NCBI RefSeq assembly: GCF_013409575.1
Contig: NZ_JACCCY010000001.1
Span: forward strand, 620,001 to 684,000
Reading direction: 5' to 3'
Length of the DNA: 64,000 nucleotides
DNA from: Macellibacteroides fermentans
GTDB taxonomy: Bacteria; Bacteroidota; Bacteroidia; Bacteroidales; Tannerellaceae
In this document: piece by piece, positions 18,832 through 28,020 of the stretch
How the letters are laid out: every line of letters starts with the position of its first letter
Numbering within the stretch: the stretch's first letter is position 1
The notes under the pieces: model-generated
The model's input: the letters and a program-made list of their open reading frames with translations, nothing else
What the model was told of the DNA's origin: nothing
Database searches by the model: none
Position numbers and translations under genes: made by a program

Positions 18832-21684
18832 ATGGACACAAATAAATTTGTAAACCGCCACGTTGGCATAAGGGAAGAAGACATTCCCCGGATGCTCAAC
18901 ACAATCGGGGTTAATTCTCTGGATGAACTAATCGACCAGACAATCCCCTCCGATATCAGATTAAAAGAATCATTAAACCTACCTGAGGCAATGACTGAGC
19001 GCGAATATGCAGAACACATTGCCGAATTAGGTTCGAAAAATGAAATTTTCACCTCTTATATAGGGATGGGGTGGTACGATACAGTAACCCCTGCACCAAT
19101 CCAACGCAATGTATTGGAAAACCCGGTTTGGTACACCTCATATACGCCTTATCAAGCCGAAATATCGCAAGGTCGTTTGGAAGCTCTTCTTAATTTTCAA
19201 ACAATGATTTGCGATCTTACGGCACTTCCACTCACAAATTGCTCTCTATTGGACGAGGCCACAGCCGGTGCAGAAGCCGCTACAATGTTGCATGGCGCGA
19301 GAAGCCGTTCACAAATCAAGGAGGGAGCTAATACATTATTTGTAGATCAACATGTATTTGTATCAACCCTGGCTGTACTTCATACCCGGATGAAACCTCA
19401 GGGAATTAAAATAGTAAGAGGAGATTATAAAACCTTTGAATTTACACCGGATGTATTTGGTGCCATAGTTCAATATCCCAATAAAAACGGCTCCATCGAA
19501 GATTACCGGTCTTTTGTTAGCAAAGCTAACGATAATGGAACTCGCGTAGCCGTTGCAGCCGATCTACTTAGTTTGGTTTTGCTTACACCTCCGGGAGAAT
19601 GGGGAGCCGATGTTGTTTTCGGCAGCAGTCAACGCTTTGGGATTCCCATGTATTTTGGAGGACCTTCTGCTGGTTTTATGGCCACAAAAGATGAATACAA
19701 GCGTACTATTCCAGGACGGATCATTGGCATATCTAAAGATGCTTACGGCAAACCGGCATATCGTCTGGCATTACAGACCCGCGAACAACACATTAAAAGA
19801 GAAAAAGCTACTTCCAATATTTGTACTGCCCAGGCCTTACTGGCAACTATGGCCGGATTTTATGCCGTTTATCATGGAGCAGACGGATTAAAGGACATCG
19901 CATCCAGGATACATAGTTATGCAGGATTCATATCTGGAGAGTTGGAAAAGCTGGGATATAAACAGCTAAATAAGAACTTCTTTGATACACTAAAAGTTGA
20001 ACTTCCCGCGAACGTCTCTTTAAGTGCATTAAGGGAAATTGCTCTTGAATGCAAGGTTAATCTAAGATATTTTGGAAACGGACAAATTGGGATAAGTTTA
20101 GATGAAACCACCCAAATAACAGATATCGGAGTGTTACTCTATATCTTTTCCGGAGCAGCCGGGAAAGATTATACGCTGGGCCAGAACATTGAAAGAAATC
20201 AATATTTTGATGATACTTTTAAGCGTACATCGGCATTCTTGCAACAGGATGTATTTAAAAAATATCATACCGAAACAGAGTTGATGCGCTATATCAAACG
20301 ATTGGAACGCAGAGATATCTCCCTGGCACACTCCATGATCTCTTTGGGCTCATGCACAATGAAGCTCAATGCTGCCTCCGAATTATTCGTTTTAAGTAAG
20401 CCCGAATTCAGCGGAATACACCCCTACGCACCAGACGAGCAGGTGGAAGGATATACTGAACTGATTGAAAACCTAAGTACTTACCTTGCCGAAATTACCG
20501 GTTTTAAAGGGGTAAGCTTCCAGCCGAACTCAGGAGCATCCGGCGAATATACCGGACTGAAAGTGATACGCTCCTATCTGGAAAGCATTGGTCAGGGATC
20601 CCGAAACATCGTATTGCTTCCTGCTTCGGCACATGGTACTAATCCTGCCAGCGCTGTTCAATGCGGGTTTGCCACTGTTACAGTAAAATGTGACGAGAAA
20701 GGAAATATCGATATGGACGATTTCCGCAGCAAAGCAGAATCCCATAAGGATAATCTGGCTGCTACGATGATCACATATCCATCAACACATGGTATATTTG
20801 AGACCAGCATCATTGAAATTTGCCAGCTTGTACATAGTTATGGCGGACAGGTCTATATGGATGGAGCAAACATGAACGCCCAGGTTGGATTAACTAATCC
20901 AGGCACAATCGGAGCCGATGTTTGCCACCTCAATCTACATAAAACATTCGCAATCCCTCATGGCGGTGGTGGCCCCGGAGTTGGTCCTATTTGCGTTGCA
21001 AAACATCTTGTACCATTCCTTCCCTCGCATCCGATAATCTCCGAAGGCGAACTTAACACAGTTTCGGCAGCACCCTACGGAAGTGCTGGAGTTCTGCCAA
21101 TTACCTACGGATACATCCGTATGTTGGGAGCAGAAGGACTTACAACTGTAACAAAAACAGCGATATTGAATGCCAATTATCTGGCAGCCAAATTCAAAGA
21201 CACTTATGGAATCGTGTATACCGGGTCTACAGGCCGTGTCGGTCACGAACTTATTCTCGAGTGCAGAGGCGTAAAAGAGCGTTCCGGAATCGACGAAGGA
21301 GATATTGCAAAACGTTTAATGGACTTTGGTTACCATGCCCCTACACTATCATTCCCTGTACACGGCACCTTGATGGTTGAACCAACTGAAAGTGAAAGTC
21401 TTGCAGAATTGGACAGATTTGCCGAAGTTATGGCATGTATCTGGAACGAGATCAAAGAGGTTGAAAATGGCGAAGCCGACAAAGAAGATAATGTATTAAA
21501 AAATGCTCCACATCCCGAGTACGAAATTACTGGAGACGAATGGAAGCACTCCTACTCACGAAGTAAGGCTGCCTATCCGTTGGATTGGCTGCACGAAAGC
21601 AAGTTTTGGATCAATGTGGCGCGCATAGACAATGCTTATGGCGACCGTAATCTGATTCCGACCCTCTGCGCCTGTGAAATTTAA
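18832..21684 (+). CDS. gcvP: Glycine dehydrogenase (decarboxylating), P-protein
   Basis: 950 residues: the fused single-chain form, with both the alpha-like and beta-like halves. PLP enzyme of the glycine cleavage system that decarboxylates glycine and passes the aminomethyl group to H-protein lipoamide. Seen: RHVGIREEDIPRML at the start, and in the second half NLHKTFAIPHGGGGPG, which holds the PLP lysine. Genes for the H, T and L proteins are not in the window. It follows the MBL gene by 30 bases. Confidence 0.97.
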   Translation: MDTNKFVNRHVGIREEDIPRMLNTIGVNSLDELIDQTIPSDIRLKESLNLPEAMTEREYAEHIAELGSKNEIFTSYIGMGWYDTVTPAPIQRNVLENPVWYTSYTPYQAEISQGRLEALLNFQTMICDLTALPLTNCSLLDEATAGAEAATMLHGARSRSQIKEGANTLFVDQHVFVSTLAVLHTRMKPQGIKIVRGDYKTFEFTPDVFGAIVQYPNKNGSIEDYRSFVSKANDNGTRVAVAADLLSLVLLTPPGEWGADVVFGSSQRFGIPMYFGGPSAGFMATKDEYKRTIPGRIIGISKDAYGKPAYRLALQTREQHIKREKATSNICTAQALLATMAGFYAVYHGADGLKDIASRIHSYAGFISGELEKLGYKQLNKNFFDTLKVELPANVSLSALREIALECKVNLRYFGNGQIGISLDETTQITDIGVLLYIFSGAAGKDYTLGQNIERNQYFDDTFKRTSAFLQQDVFKKYHTETELMRYIKRLERRDISLAHSMISLGSCTMKLNAASELFVLSKPEFSGIHPYAPDEQVEGYTELIENLSTYLAEITGFKGVSFQPNSGASGEYTGLKVIRSYLESIGQGSRNIVLLPASAHGTNPASAVQCGFATVTVKCDEKGNIDMDDFRSKAESHKDNLAATMITYPSTHGIFETSIIEICQLVHSYGGQVYMDGANMNAQVGLTNPGTIGADVCHLNLHKTFAIPHGGGGPGVGPICVAKHLVPFLPSHPIISEGELNTVSAAPYGSAGVLPITYGYIRMLGAEGLTTVTKTAILNANYLAAKFKDTYGIVYTGSTGRVGHELILECRGVKERSGIDEGDIAKRLMDFGYHAPTLSFPVHGTLMVEPTESESLAELDRFAEVMACIWNEIKEVENGEADKEDNVLKNAPHPEYEITGDEWKHSYSRSKAAYPLDWLHESKFWINVARIDNAYGDRNLIPTLCACEI

Positions 21685-21724
21685 TTTTATTGAATAATAT
21701 TTATCCAATTAAAAACGTAGAAGT

Positions 21725-22234
21725 ATGTTAAGTAAAAGTTTAGAAGCTGCTTTAAACAAGCAGATCAATGCCGAATTCTGGTCGGCTTACCTATATCTAT
21801 CCATGTCGACCGACTTTGCAGCAAAGGGATATCCTGGTTTTGCCAACTGGATGAACATCCAATTCAGAGAAGAACAAGACCATGCCATGAAGTTCATGAA
21901 CTATGTTATCGCTCGTGGAGGAAGAGTTGAACTTAAACCTATTTCGGAAGTAACTACATCTTGGGCAACTCCTCTAAATGCATTTGAAGACACATTGGCT
22001 CACGAACGTGAAGTAACAGCAATGATCAATAACCTCAACTCTTTGGCTGTAGAAGAAAAAGACTATGCAACAGAGTCTATGCTTCGTTGGTTCATCGACG
22101 AACAGGTTGAAGAAGAAGAAACAGCTCAAAGCCTTATCGATGCATTAAAGATGATCAAAGATAATGGATTTGGTCTTTATACATTAGACAAAGAGCTTGC
22201 TTCTCGTGTTTACTCTCCTGTCACAACAGCCTAA
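21725..22234 (+). CDS. ftnA: Bacterial non-heme ferritin
   Basis: 169 residues. Stores iron as a 24-subunit cage with ferroxidase centres. Seen: an N-terminal helix with LNKQINAEFWSAYLYLSMS, then REEQDHAMKFMNY, and Glu residues in the later helix (DEQVEEEE), matching the ferroxidase ligand layout (Glu, ExxH, Glu). No C-terminal extension. It starts 40 bases after gcvP and ends at a clear terminator. Confidence 0.95.
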   Translation: MLSKSLEAALNKQINAEFWSAYLYLSMSTDFAAKGYPGFANWMNIQFREEQDHAMKFMNYVIARGGRVELKPISEVTTSWATPLNAFEDTLAHEREVTAMINNLNSLAVEEKDYATESMLRWFIDEQVEEEETAQSLIDALKMIKDNGFGLYTLDKELASRVYSPVTTA

Positions 22235-22246
22235 ATAGCAATATAT

Positions 22247-22283
22247 AACCGGAACGTAGAAAATATCTATGTTCCGGTTTTTG
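22247..22283 (+). terminator. Terminator after ferritin
   Basis: 14-bp stem (22247-22260 with 22266-22279, one G-U pair), 5-base loop, then a short T-run. Confidence 0.88.
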
Positions 22284-22329
22284 TATTTCAGCAAAGTTTT
22301 TTCTTAATTCTAAATGCAAAAACGCTCAA

Positions 22330-23436
22330 ATGAAAAATCTTATTTTTGCACTTGCAGCATTCGCTTTTACAGCATGCTCGCCTACTTCCCCAACCAAAGT
22401 AACCTGTTATGCCTGGCAGGGTGAAGGACAAAACACAACTGAAGAGACACTTCAGTCCGATTTTAGCAAATGGAAAAGTCATGGTATAGACGGTATGTGC
22501 TATAATGCTGGTCACGATGTAGAAAAACACCGTCGTGCAGCCAAAGCAGCCAAAGCAAACGGAATGGAATATCATGCGTGGATACCCGCCATGCTTCAAA
22601 GCGGTCCCGAGATTGATTCAACCTGGTATGCCGTAAATCGCAACGGAGAATCGGCATTTCACGTACAAGCCTATGTACCCTATTACAAGTTCCTTTGTCC
22701 AAATCGCACCGAAGTAACAGACTATCTCACAAATTTATATACAAAAGTTGCTGAAATACCAGAAGTTGATGCGATCCATCTGGACTATATCCGATTTGTT
22801 GACGTAATTCTTGCACGCGGACTATGGGATAAATACGGACTGGTTATGAACGAAGAATATCCGGTGGCAGATTATTGCTATTGCGACAAATGCGTGAGCG
22901 ATTTCAAAGCGGCTACTGGTATCGACATTAAATCAGTAGAAGATCCTTCAACAGTTGAAGAATGGAAACAATTCCGTTGCGATCTCATCACCAAATTGGT
23001 TAATCACATAGCCGAAGCTGTACATGCCAAAGGAAAGAAAATCGATGCTGCCGTATTCCCCGGACCAGACAGCTACGCAAAGAAGATGGTACGTCAGGAA
23101 TGGAATAAATGGAACCTGGATGCATTCTTCCCGATGAATTACAATGATTTTTATCTTGAAGGTCCGGCATGGATCGGCAAAGTTGTAAAAGAAGAGGTCA
23201 CTTCTGTAGATGGCAAAATTCCAGTTTACAGCGGACTGTTCATCTGTCGCGACTACGAGAAAAAAGCTCAGATCAAGGATCCGGAAGGACATGGACTCAT
23301 CCCTTCTGAAATAGAAGAAGCAGTAAGAGTTTCCATGGAAAACGGAGCTGCCGGCGTTTGTCTGTTTACTCCGGGCAATATGACCGATGCCCATTGGGAA
23401 GCATTTGATAAGGCGATACATAAACAATATCGTTAA
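22330..23436 (+). CDS. Lipoprotein with a glycoside-hydrolase-like TIM-barrel fold
   Basis: 368 residues with a lipoprotein signal (Cys16 in FAFTACSPT). The body shows barrel-type motifs: a DGMCYNAGHD strand, EYHAWIPAML, AIHLDYIRFVD (Asp in a strand end), DAAVFPGPDSY and DAFFPMNYNDFY. This arrangement resembles the GHL10/DUF-type putative glycosidases of Bacteroidota. A conserved Cys pair (CYCDKC) sits in the middle. Role in glycan breakdown is inferred from fold only. It has its own terminator and no obvious operon partner. Confidence 0.72.
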   Translation: MKNLIFALAAFAFTACSPTSPTKVTCYAWQGEGQNTTEETLQSDFSKWKSHGIDGMCYNAGHDVEKHRRAAKAAKANGMEYHAWIPAMLQSGPEIDSTWYAVNRNGESAFHVQAYVPYYKFLCPNRTEVTDYLTNLYTKVAEIPEVDAIHLDYIRFVDVILARGLWDKYGLVMNEEYPVADYCYCDKCVSDFKAATGIDIKSVEDPSTVEEWKQFRCDLITKLVNHIAEAVHAKGKKIDAAVFPGPDSYAKKMVRQEWNKWNLDAFFPMNYNDFYLEGPAWIGKVVKEEVTSVDGKIPVYSGLFICRDYEKKAQIKDPEGHGLIPSEIEEAVRVSMENGAAGVCLFTPGNMTDAHWEAFDKAIHKQYR

Positions 23437-23455
23437 TCTAATCTAAAAAAACATT

Positions 23456-23507
23456 AAAAAAAGAACAGTCTATCAGCTAACAATCGCTTTTAACTGTTCT
23501 TTTTTTT
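23456..23507 (+). terminator. Terminator after the glycosidase-like gene
   Basis: 14-bp stem (23456-23469 with 23493-23506), long 23-base loop, and a T-run forming the right edge of the stem. Confidence 0.8.
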
Positions 23508-23565
23508 GTGAAGATACTTCTGATCAAAATACCGAATTCTTCACTAAACATAAAGAATTTATCAT

Positions 23566-24105
23566 ATGAATAGACTTATACGGATAACAAAACCTGAAGA
23601 TGTCTTTCCTCAATACAGGAACACCCCCATTTCCATGCTTTTGGAATATCACAATCTGAATCGTGAATTTGAAACCTATTCGCAAGCTCAGATGCTTATC
23701 AGCATGTGTATGGATAACAGAAAGCACCTTAACATCCCCGATAATTTCGCATTTATTTTACGTTCGGGAGGAGGCAACCTCACCTATAGTGAATTTAAAG
23801 TCTCCTTTGCCGTAGCAATAGGCAATGTGAAATATATTGCAATCATTGCTCACAACAAATGCGGCATGGTTAACCTGGTTTCCAAAAAAGCACAATTTAT
23901 CGATGGACTCGTTGAGAAAGCAGGTTGGAGCAGAGAAAAGGCCGAAGAACATTTCAAGCACTACTCTCCCATGTTCGAGATTGGCAACGAAATAGACTTT
24001 GTTTTAAGTGAAGCCAAACGCCTCCGAACTGTATATCCTCAAATCACGGTAGTGCCAATGTACTACAAGGTTGAAGACAACCATTTATACTTAATTACAG
24101 AATGA
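23566..24105 (+). CDS. Beta-class carbonic anhydrase-like protein
   Basis: 179 residues. Seen: Cys48-Met-Asp50-Asn-Arg52 (CxDxR) and His96-Asn-Lys-Cys99 (HxxC), the zinc ligands and catalytic dyad of beta carbonic anhydrases, plus SGGGN between them. It is shorter than classic beta enzymes, like the small bacterial subgroup. Predicted to interconvert CO2 and bicarbonate in the cytoplasm. A separate transcription unit ended by a hairpin with a long T-run. Confidence 0.82.
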   Translation: MNRLIRITKPEDVFPQYRNTPISMLLEYHNLNREFETYSQAQMLISMCMDNRKHLNIPDNFAFILRSGGGNLTYSEFKVSFAVAIGNVKYIAIIAHNKCGMVNLVSKKAQFIDGLVEKAGWSREKAEEHFKHYSPMFEIGNEIDFVLSEAKRLRTVYPQITVVPMYYKVEDNHLYLITE

Positions 24106-24106
24106 T

Positions 24107-24134
24107 ATCCGGGAACTTTTCCGGATTTTTTTTT
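24107..24134 (+). terminator. Terminator after the carbonic anhydrase gene
   Basis: Six-base stem ATCCGG/CCGGAT (24107-24112 with 24121-24126) followed directly by eight T. Confidence 0.85.
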
Positions 24135-24208
24135 GTCTCATTACAGCCTTAAATGGATCAATTGGTGCTCATTAGGTAACAAAGTGTGCACTTTCCGGGA
24201 CAAAGTGC

Positions 24209-24239
24209 TTTGACATAAAGAATGTTTGACTAAATTTGC
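24209..24239 (+). promoter_or_regulatory. Promoter of the etfB-etfA-acyl-CoA dehydrogenase operon
   Basis: TTTG at 24209-24212 and TAAATTTGC at 24231-24239, with 18 bases between. This is close to the Bacteroidota housekeeping consensus (TTTG, about 19 bases, TAnnTTTG). The leader to the etfB ATG would be about 60 bases. Confidence 0.75.
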
Positions 24240-24303
24240 CACCCGATGACTTATTGATCTAACAGATTTGCTTAAAAGCAAAACAAACTAATACCGCTGT
24301 AAT

Positions 24304-25176
24304 ATGAGTTTAAGAATTATTGTATTAGCAAAACAGGTGCCGGATACCCGAAATGTGGGTAAAGATGCAATGAAAGCCGACGGTACAGTAAACCGTGCCG
24401 CTCTTCCTGCCATTTTTAATCCGGAAGATCTGAATGCGCTGGAGCAAGCCTTGCGCTTGAAAGATGCCTATCCCGGCACCACCATTACACTCCTCACCAT
24501 GGGACCCGGACGAGCTGCCGAGATTATCCGTGAAGGATTGTACCGCGGAGCCGATGGTGGCTATTTGTTGACCGACCGTGCATTTGCCGGAGCCGACACA
24601 TTGGCTACCTCTTATGCCCTTTCCATGGCTGTCCGGAAAATCAACGAATACGATCTGATACTTTGTGGTCGCCAGGCTATAGACGGCGACACCGCCCAGG
24701 TTGGTCCTCAAGTGGCCGAAAAGCTTGGATTAAGTCAGATTACCTACGCTGAAGAAATACAAAAAGTAGAAAACGGTAAAGTAACCGTAAAAAGACGACT
24801 GGAACGAGGCGTAGAAATTGTGGAAGGCCAGCTTCCAATCGTTATTACCGTAAACGGAACTGCACCCGATTGCCGTCCGCGTAACGCCAAGTTTTTGCAG
24901 AAATATAAACATGCTAAAACTGTTACGGAAAAACAGGAATTGAACGACGATTATACAGGATTATTTGATATGCGCCCCTATCTGAATCTTACAGAATGGA
25001 GCGTAGCCGACGTAAAGGCCGATGTTAAAGCCTGTGGATTATCCGGATCACCCACTAAAGTAAAGAAAATTGAAAACGTGGTTTTCCAGGCTAAAGAAAG
25101 CAAAACCTTAAGTACGTCGGATACAGAGATTGAAGAACTGATGATCGAATTAATAGCAAACCATACCATCGGTTGA
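24304..25176 (+). CDS. etfB: Electron transfer flavoprotein, beta subunit
   Basis: 290 residues. With EtfA it carries electrons from acyl-CoA dehydrogenases to the membrane or, in some anaerobes, to other acceptors. Seen: IVLAKQVPDT at the start, ALRLKDAYPGTTITLLTMGP, ADTLATSYAL, the ETF beta signature region RLERGVEIVEGQLPIVITVNG, and a lysine-rich C-terminal region. First gene of a three-gene operon with etfA 25 bases downstream. Confidence 0.95.
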   Translation: MSLRIIVLAKQVPDTRNVGKDAMKADGTVNRAALPAIFNPEDLNALEQALRLKDAYPGTTITLLTMGPGRAAEIIREGLYRGADGGYLLTDRAFAGADTLATSYALSMAVRKINEYDLILCGRQAIDGDTAQVGPQVAEKLGLSQITYAEEIQKVENGKVTVKRRLERGVEIVEGQLPIVITVNGTAPDCRPRNAKFLQKYKHAKTVTEKQELNDDYTGLFDMRPYLNLTEWSVADVKADVKACGLSGSPTKVKKIENVVFQAKESKTLSTSDTEIEELMIELIANHTIG

Positions 25177-25201
25177 TGCTTCACTTTTAAATGTAAAAAA
25201 G

Positions 25202-26221
25202 ATGAATAATTTATTTGTATATTGCGAAATTGAAGACGGCATTGTAGCAGACGTAAGTCTGGAGCTACTTACCAAAGGCCGCTCGCTTGCAACCCGTCTG
25301 GGTTGTCGTCTGGAGGCAATTGCCGCCGGAACAAAACTTGATGGTATCGGTGCACAGGTATTTCCTTACGGAGTAGACGTACTTCATATTTTTGATGATC
25401 CGCGCCTGTTTCCTTACACATCGCTTCCTCACACCTCCATCCTGGTAAATCTATTTACTGAAGAAAAACCGCAAATTGCCCTGATGGGTGCAACCAGCAT
25501 TGGTCGCGACCTGGGACCTCGTGTTTCTTCGGCCCTTACCAGCGGACTTACAGCCGACTGTACATCACTCGAGATCGGCGATCACGAAGAAAAAAAAGAA
25601 AATAAAGTATATAAAGACCTTCTCTACCAAATCCGTCCGGCTTTCGGGGGAAATATCGTAGCATGGATTATCAATCCTGAATGTCGTCCCCAAATGGCAA
25701 CAGTACGTGAAGGTGTAATGAAAAAAGAAATTCTGAATCCTTCCTATAAAGGCGAAACCATCAAGCACGATGTTAACAAGTATGTAAACGACACAGACTT
25801 TGTTGTTAACGTGATTGAGCGTCACATGGAAAAAAGCAAAACAAACATCAAAGGATCTCCCATTATTATTGCCGGTGGCTATGGTGTTGGTTCCAAAGAG
25901 AATTTTGAACTGCTTCATAAACTTGCAGCCGTTCTGGGTGGCGAAGTTGGAGCTTCTCGCGCCGCAGTCGATGCCGGATTTACCGACCACGACAGACAAA
26001 TCGGACAGACTGGAGTAACTGTACGTCCTAAACTTTACATTGCCTGTGGTATCTCCGGTCAGATTCAGCACATAGCAGGTATGCAGGAAAGCGCCATGAT
26101 CATTTCTATCAATAATGATCCCAACGCTCCTATCAATACCATTGCCGACTATGTAATAAACGGTACAATAGAGGAAGTAATTCCCAAGATGATTAAGTAT
26201 TATAAGAAGAATTCAAAGTAA
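25202..26221 (+). CDS. etfA: Electron transfer flavoprotein, alpha subunit
   Basis: 339 residues. N-terminal ETF domain to about residue 190, then the FAD-binding domain with IIIAGGYGVGSKENF, GASRAAVDAGF, QIGQTGVTVRPKLYIACGISGQIQHIAGM and INNDPNAPI, all hallmarks of the FAD site. No ferredoxin-like extension. Pairs with etfB upstream and lies 8 bases before the acyl-CoA dehydrogenase gene. Confidence 0.96.
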   Translation: MNNLFVYCEIEDGIVADVSLELLTKGRSLATRLGCRLEAIAAGTKLDGIGAQVFPYGVDVLHIFDDPRLFPYTSLPHTSILVNLFTEEKPQIALMGATSIGRDLGPRVSSALTSGLTADCTSLEIGDHEEKKENKVYKDLLYQIRPAFGGNIVAWIINPECRPQMATVREGVMKKEILNPSYKGETIKHDVNKYVNDTDFVVNVIERHMEKSKTNIKGSPIIIAGGYGVGSKENFELLHKLAAVLGGEVGASRAAVDAGFTDHDRQIGQTGVTVRPKLYIACGISGQIQHIAGMQESAMIISINNDPNAPINTIADYVINGTIEEVIPKMIKYYKKNSK

Positions 26222-26229
26222 ACTAGAGT

Positions 26230-27933
26230 ATGGCTAATTTCTATTTAGATAATCCCAGCATGAAGCACCACTTGCATCATCCGCTTATGAAGCGGATTGT
26301 GGAGCTTAAGGAACGCAATTACAGAGATAAAGATACTTGCGACTATGCTCCTATCGATTTCGAAGATGCAATGGACAGCTACGAAAAAGTACTGGAGATT
26401 GTTGGCGAAATATGCGGAGACATTATTGCCCCCAATGCAGAAAGCGTAGACCACGAAGGCCCTTCTGTAAAAGATGGTCGTGTAACCTATGCCGCAGGAA
26501 CAAAGCAAAACCTGGACGCCGTAGTTAAAGCCGGACTAATGGGTGTGGCAATGCCACGTCGTTACAACGGATTGAATTTCCCTATCGTGCCCTACATCAT
26601 GGCTGCCGACTTAGTTTCGCGTGCAGACGCCGGATTCGAAAATCTTTGGGGATTGCAAGATTGTGCCGAAACCTTATATGAGTTCGGAAACGAAGAGCAA
26701 CGACAAAAGTATATTCCACGTATCTGCGCTGGCGAAACCATGTCGATGGACTTAACAGAGCCCGATGCAGGATCAGACCTTCAATCAGTAATGCTCAAGG
26801 CAACCTACAGCGAAAAAGACGGATGCTGGTATCTGAACGGTGTTAAACGTTTTATCACCAACGGCGATTCAGACATTCACCTTGTGCTTGCACGAAGCGA
26901 AGACGGAACAAAAGACGGTCGTGGTTTATCGATGTTCATTTACGACAAGAAAAACGGAGGTGTTGATGTTCGTCGTATCGAAAACAAGATGGGTATTAAG
27001 GGCTCTCCAACTTGCGAACTTGTTTACAAGAACGCGAAGGCCGAACTTTGTGGAGATCGCAAATTAGGTCTTATCAAATACGTAATGGCTTTGATGAACG
27101 GTGCTCGTCTGGGCATTATGGCACAAGCTGTTGGTATCAGTGAAGCAGCATACCGTGAAGGACTTGCTTATGCAAAAGATCGCAAGCAATTTGGCAAGGC
27201 AATTATTGAGTTCCCCGCAGTATATGAAATGATTGCCCTTATGCGTGCCAAAGCAGACGCCTCGCGCTCCATGCTCTACGAAACAGCCCGTTTTGTAGAT
27301 ATGTACAAAGCGATGGAAGATGTTGCCAAAGAACGCAAATTAACTCCCGAAGAAAGAACTGAATATAAGTATTATAGCAAACTGGCAGATGCATTCACCC
27401 CTATGGGAAAAGGTATGACTACCGAATACGCCAACCAGAATGCCTATGATGCCATTCAAATACACGGAGGTTCCGGGTTTATGAAAGATTATGCCTGCGA
27501 GCGTATCTATCGTGATGCACGTATCACCAATATCTACGAGGGAACAACCCAATTACAGGTAGTTGCAGCCATTCGCCACGTAACCACAGGTACTTACCTG
27601 AGTCGCATACGCGAATACGAAGCAATTAACTACAAACCAGAGTTGGGCGACCTGAAGAAGAAGCTCATGGCTATGACAGAAACCTACGAAAAGCTTGTTG
27701 CTATGGTTCTTGATACAAAAGACAACGAATATCTTGACTTTCAGGCTCGTCGTTTGGTTGAAGCCGGTGCTCATTGCGTTATGGGCTACTTATTACTTCA
27801 GGATGCAAACGTTGACGAAACCTATCGTCGTTCAGCTGAAGTCTATATCAATTACGGACAAGCAGAAGTAAACAAAATAAACGGTTACATCAGCAGTTTC
27901 GATATGGAAGATCTGGGATACTATAAACAATAG
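26230..27933 (+). CDS. Acyl-CoA dehydrogenase
   Basis: 567 residues, longer than the usual 380 because of a C-terminal helical extension as in the AcdA/DUF1974-like long types. Oxidises an acyl-CoA to the enoyl-CoA using FAD and passes electrons to EtfAB. Seen: MDLTEPDAGSDLQ, the flavin-binding stretch, RKQFGKAIIEFPAV and YDAIQIHGGSGFMKDYACERIYRDARI with TNIYEGTTQLQ. The last gene of the etf operon. An IS1182-type element begins 20 bases after the stop and appears to have split its terminator. The acyl-CoA substrate is unknown. Confidence 0.93.
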   Translation: MANFYLDNPSMKHHLHHPLMKRIVELKERNYRDKDTCDYAPIDFEDAMDSYEKVLEIVGEICGDIIAPNAESVDHEGPSVKDGRVTYAAGTKQNLDAVVKAGLMGVAMPRRYNGLNFPIVPYIMAADLVSRADAGFENLWGLQDCAETLYEFGNEEQRQKYIPRICAGETMSMDLTEPDAGSDLQSVMLKATYSEKDGCWYLNGVKRFITNGDSDIHLVLARSEDGTKDGRGLSMFIYDKKNGGVDVRRIENKMGIKGSPTCELVYKNAKAELCGDRKLGLIKYVMALMNGARLGIMAQAVGISEAAYREGLAYAKDRKQFGKAIIEFPAVYEMIALMRAKADASRSMLYETARFVDMYKAMEDVAKERKLTPEERTEYKYYSKLADAFTPMGKGMTTEYANQNAYDAIQIHGGSGFMKDYACERIYRDARITNIYEGTTQLQVVAAIRHVTTGTYLSRIREYEAINYKPELGDLKKKLMAMTETYEKLVAMVLDTKDNEYLDFQARRLVEAGAHCVMGYLLLQDANVDETYRRSAEVYINYGQAEVNKINGYISSFDMEDLGYYKQ

Positions 27934-28020
27934 TATTTAATCAAATAAAAAAAGAGGGTGTGTCAAAACAAAGTAATTGGCACATCCTCTTTCTTTTTTG
28001 TTTCGTTTTTCAAAAAAGCT

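Noticed and set aside
24325-24711. Long minus-strand frames across etfB, etfA and gcvP
   Set aside because: Typical shadows of strongly biased coding sequence; no start context or recognisable domain.
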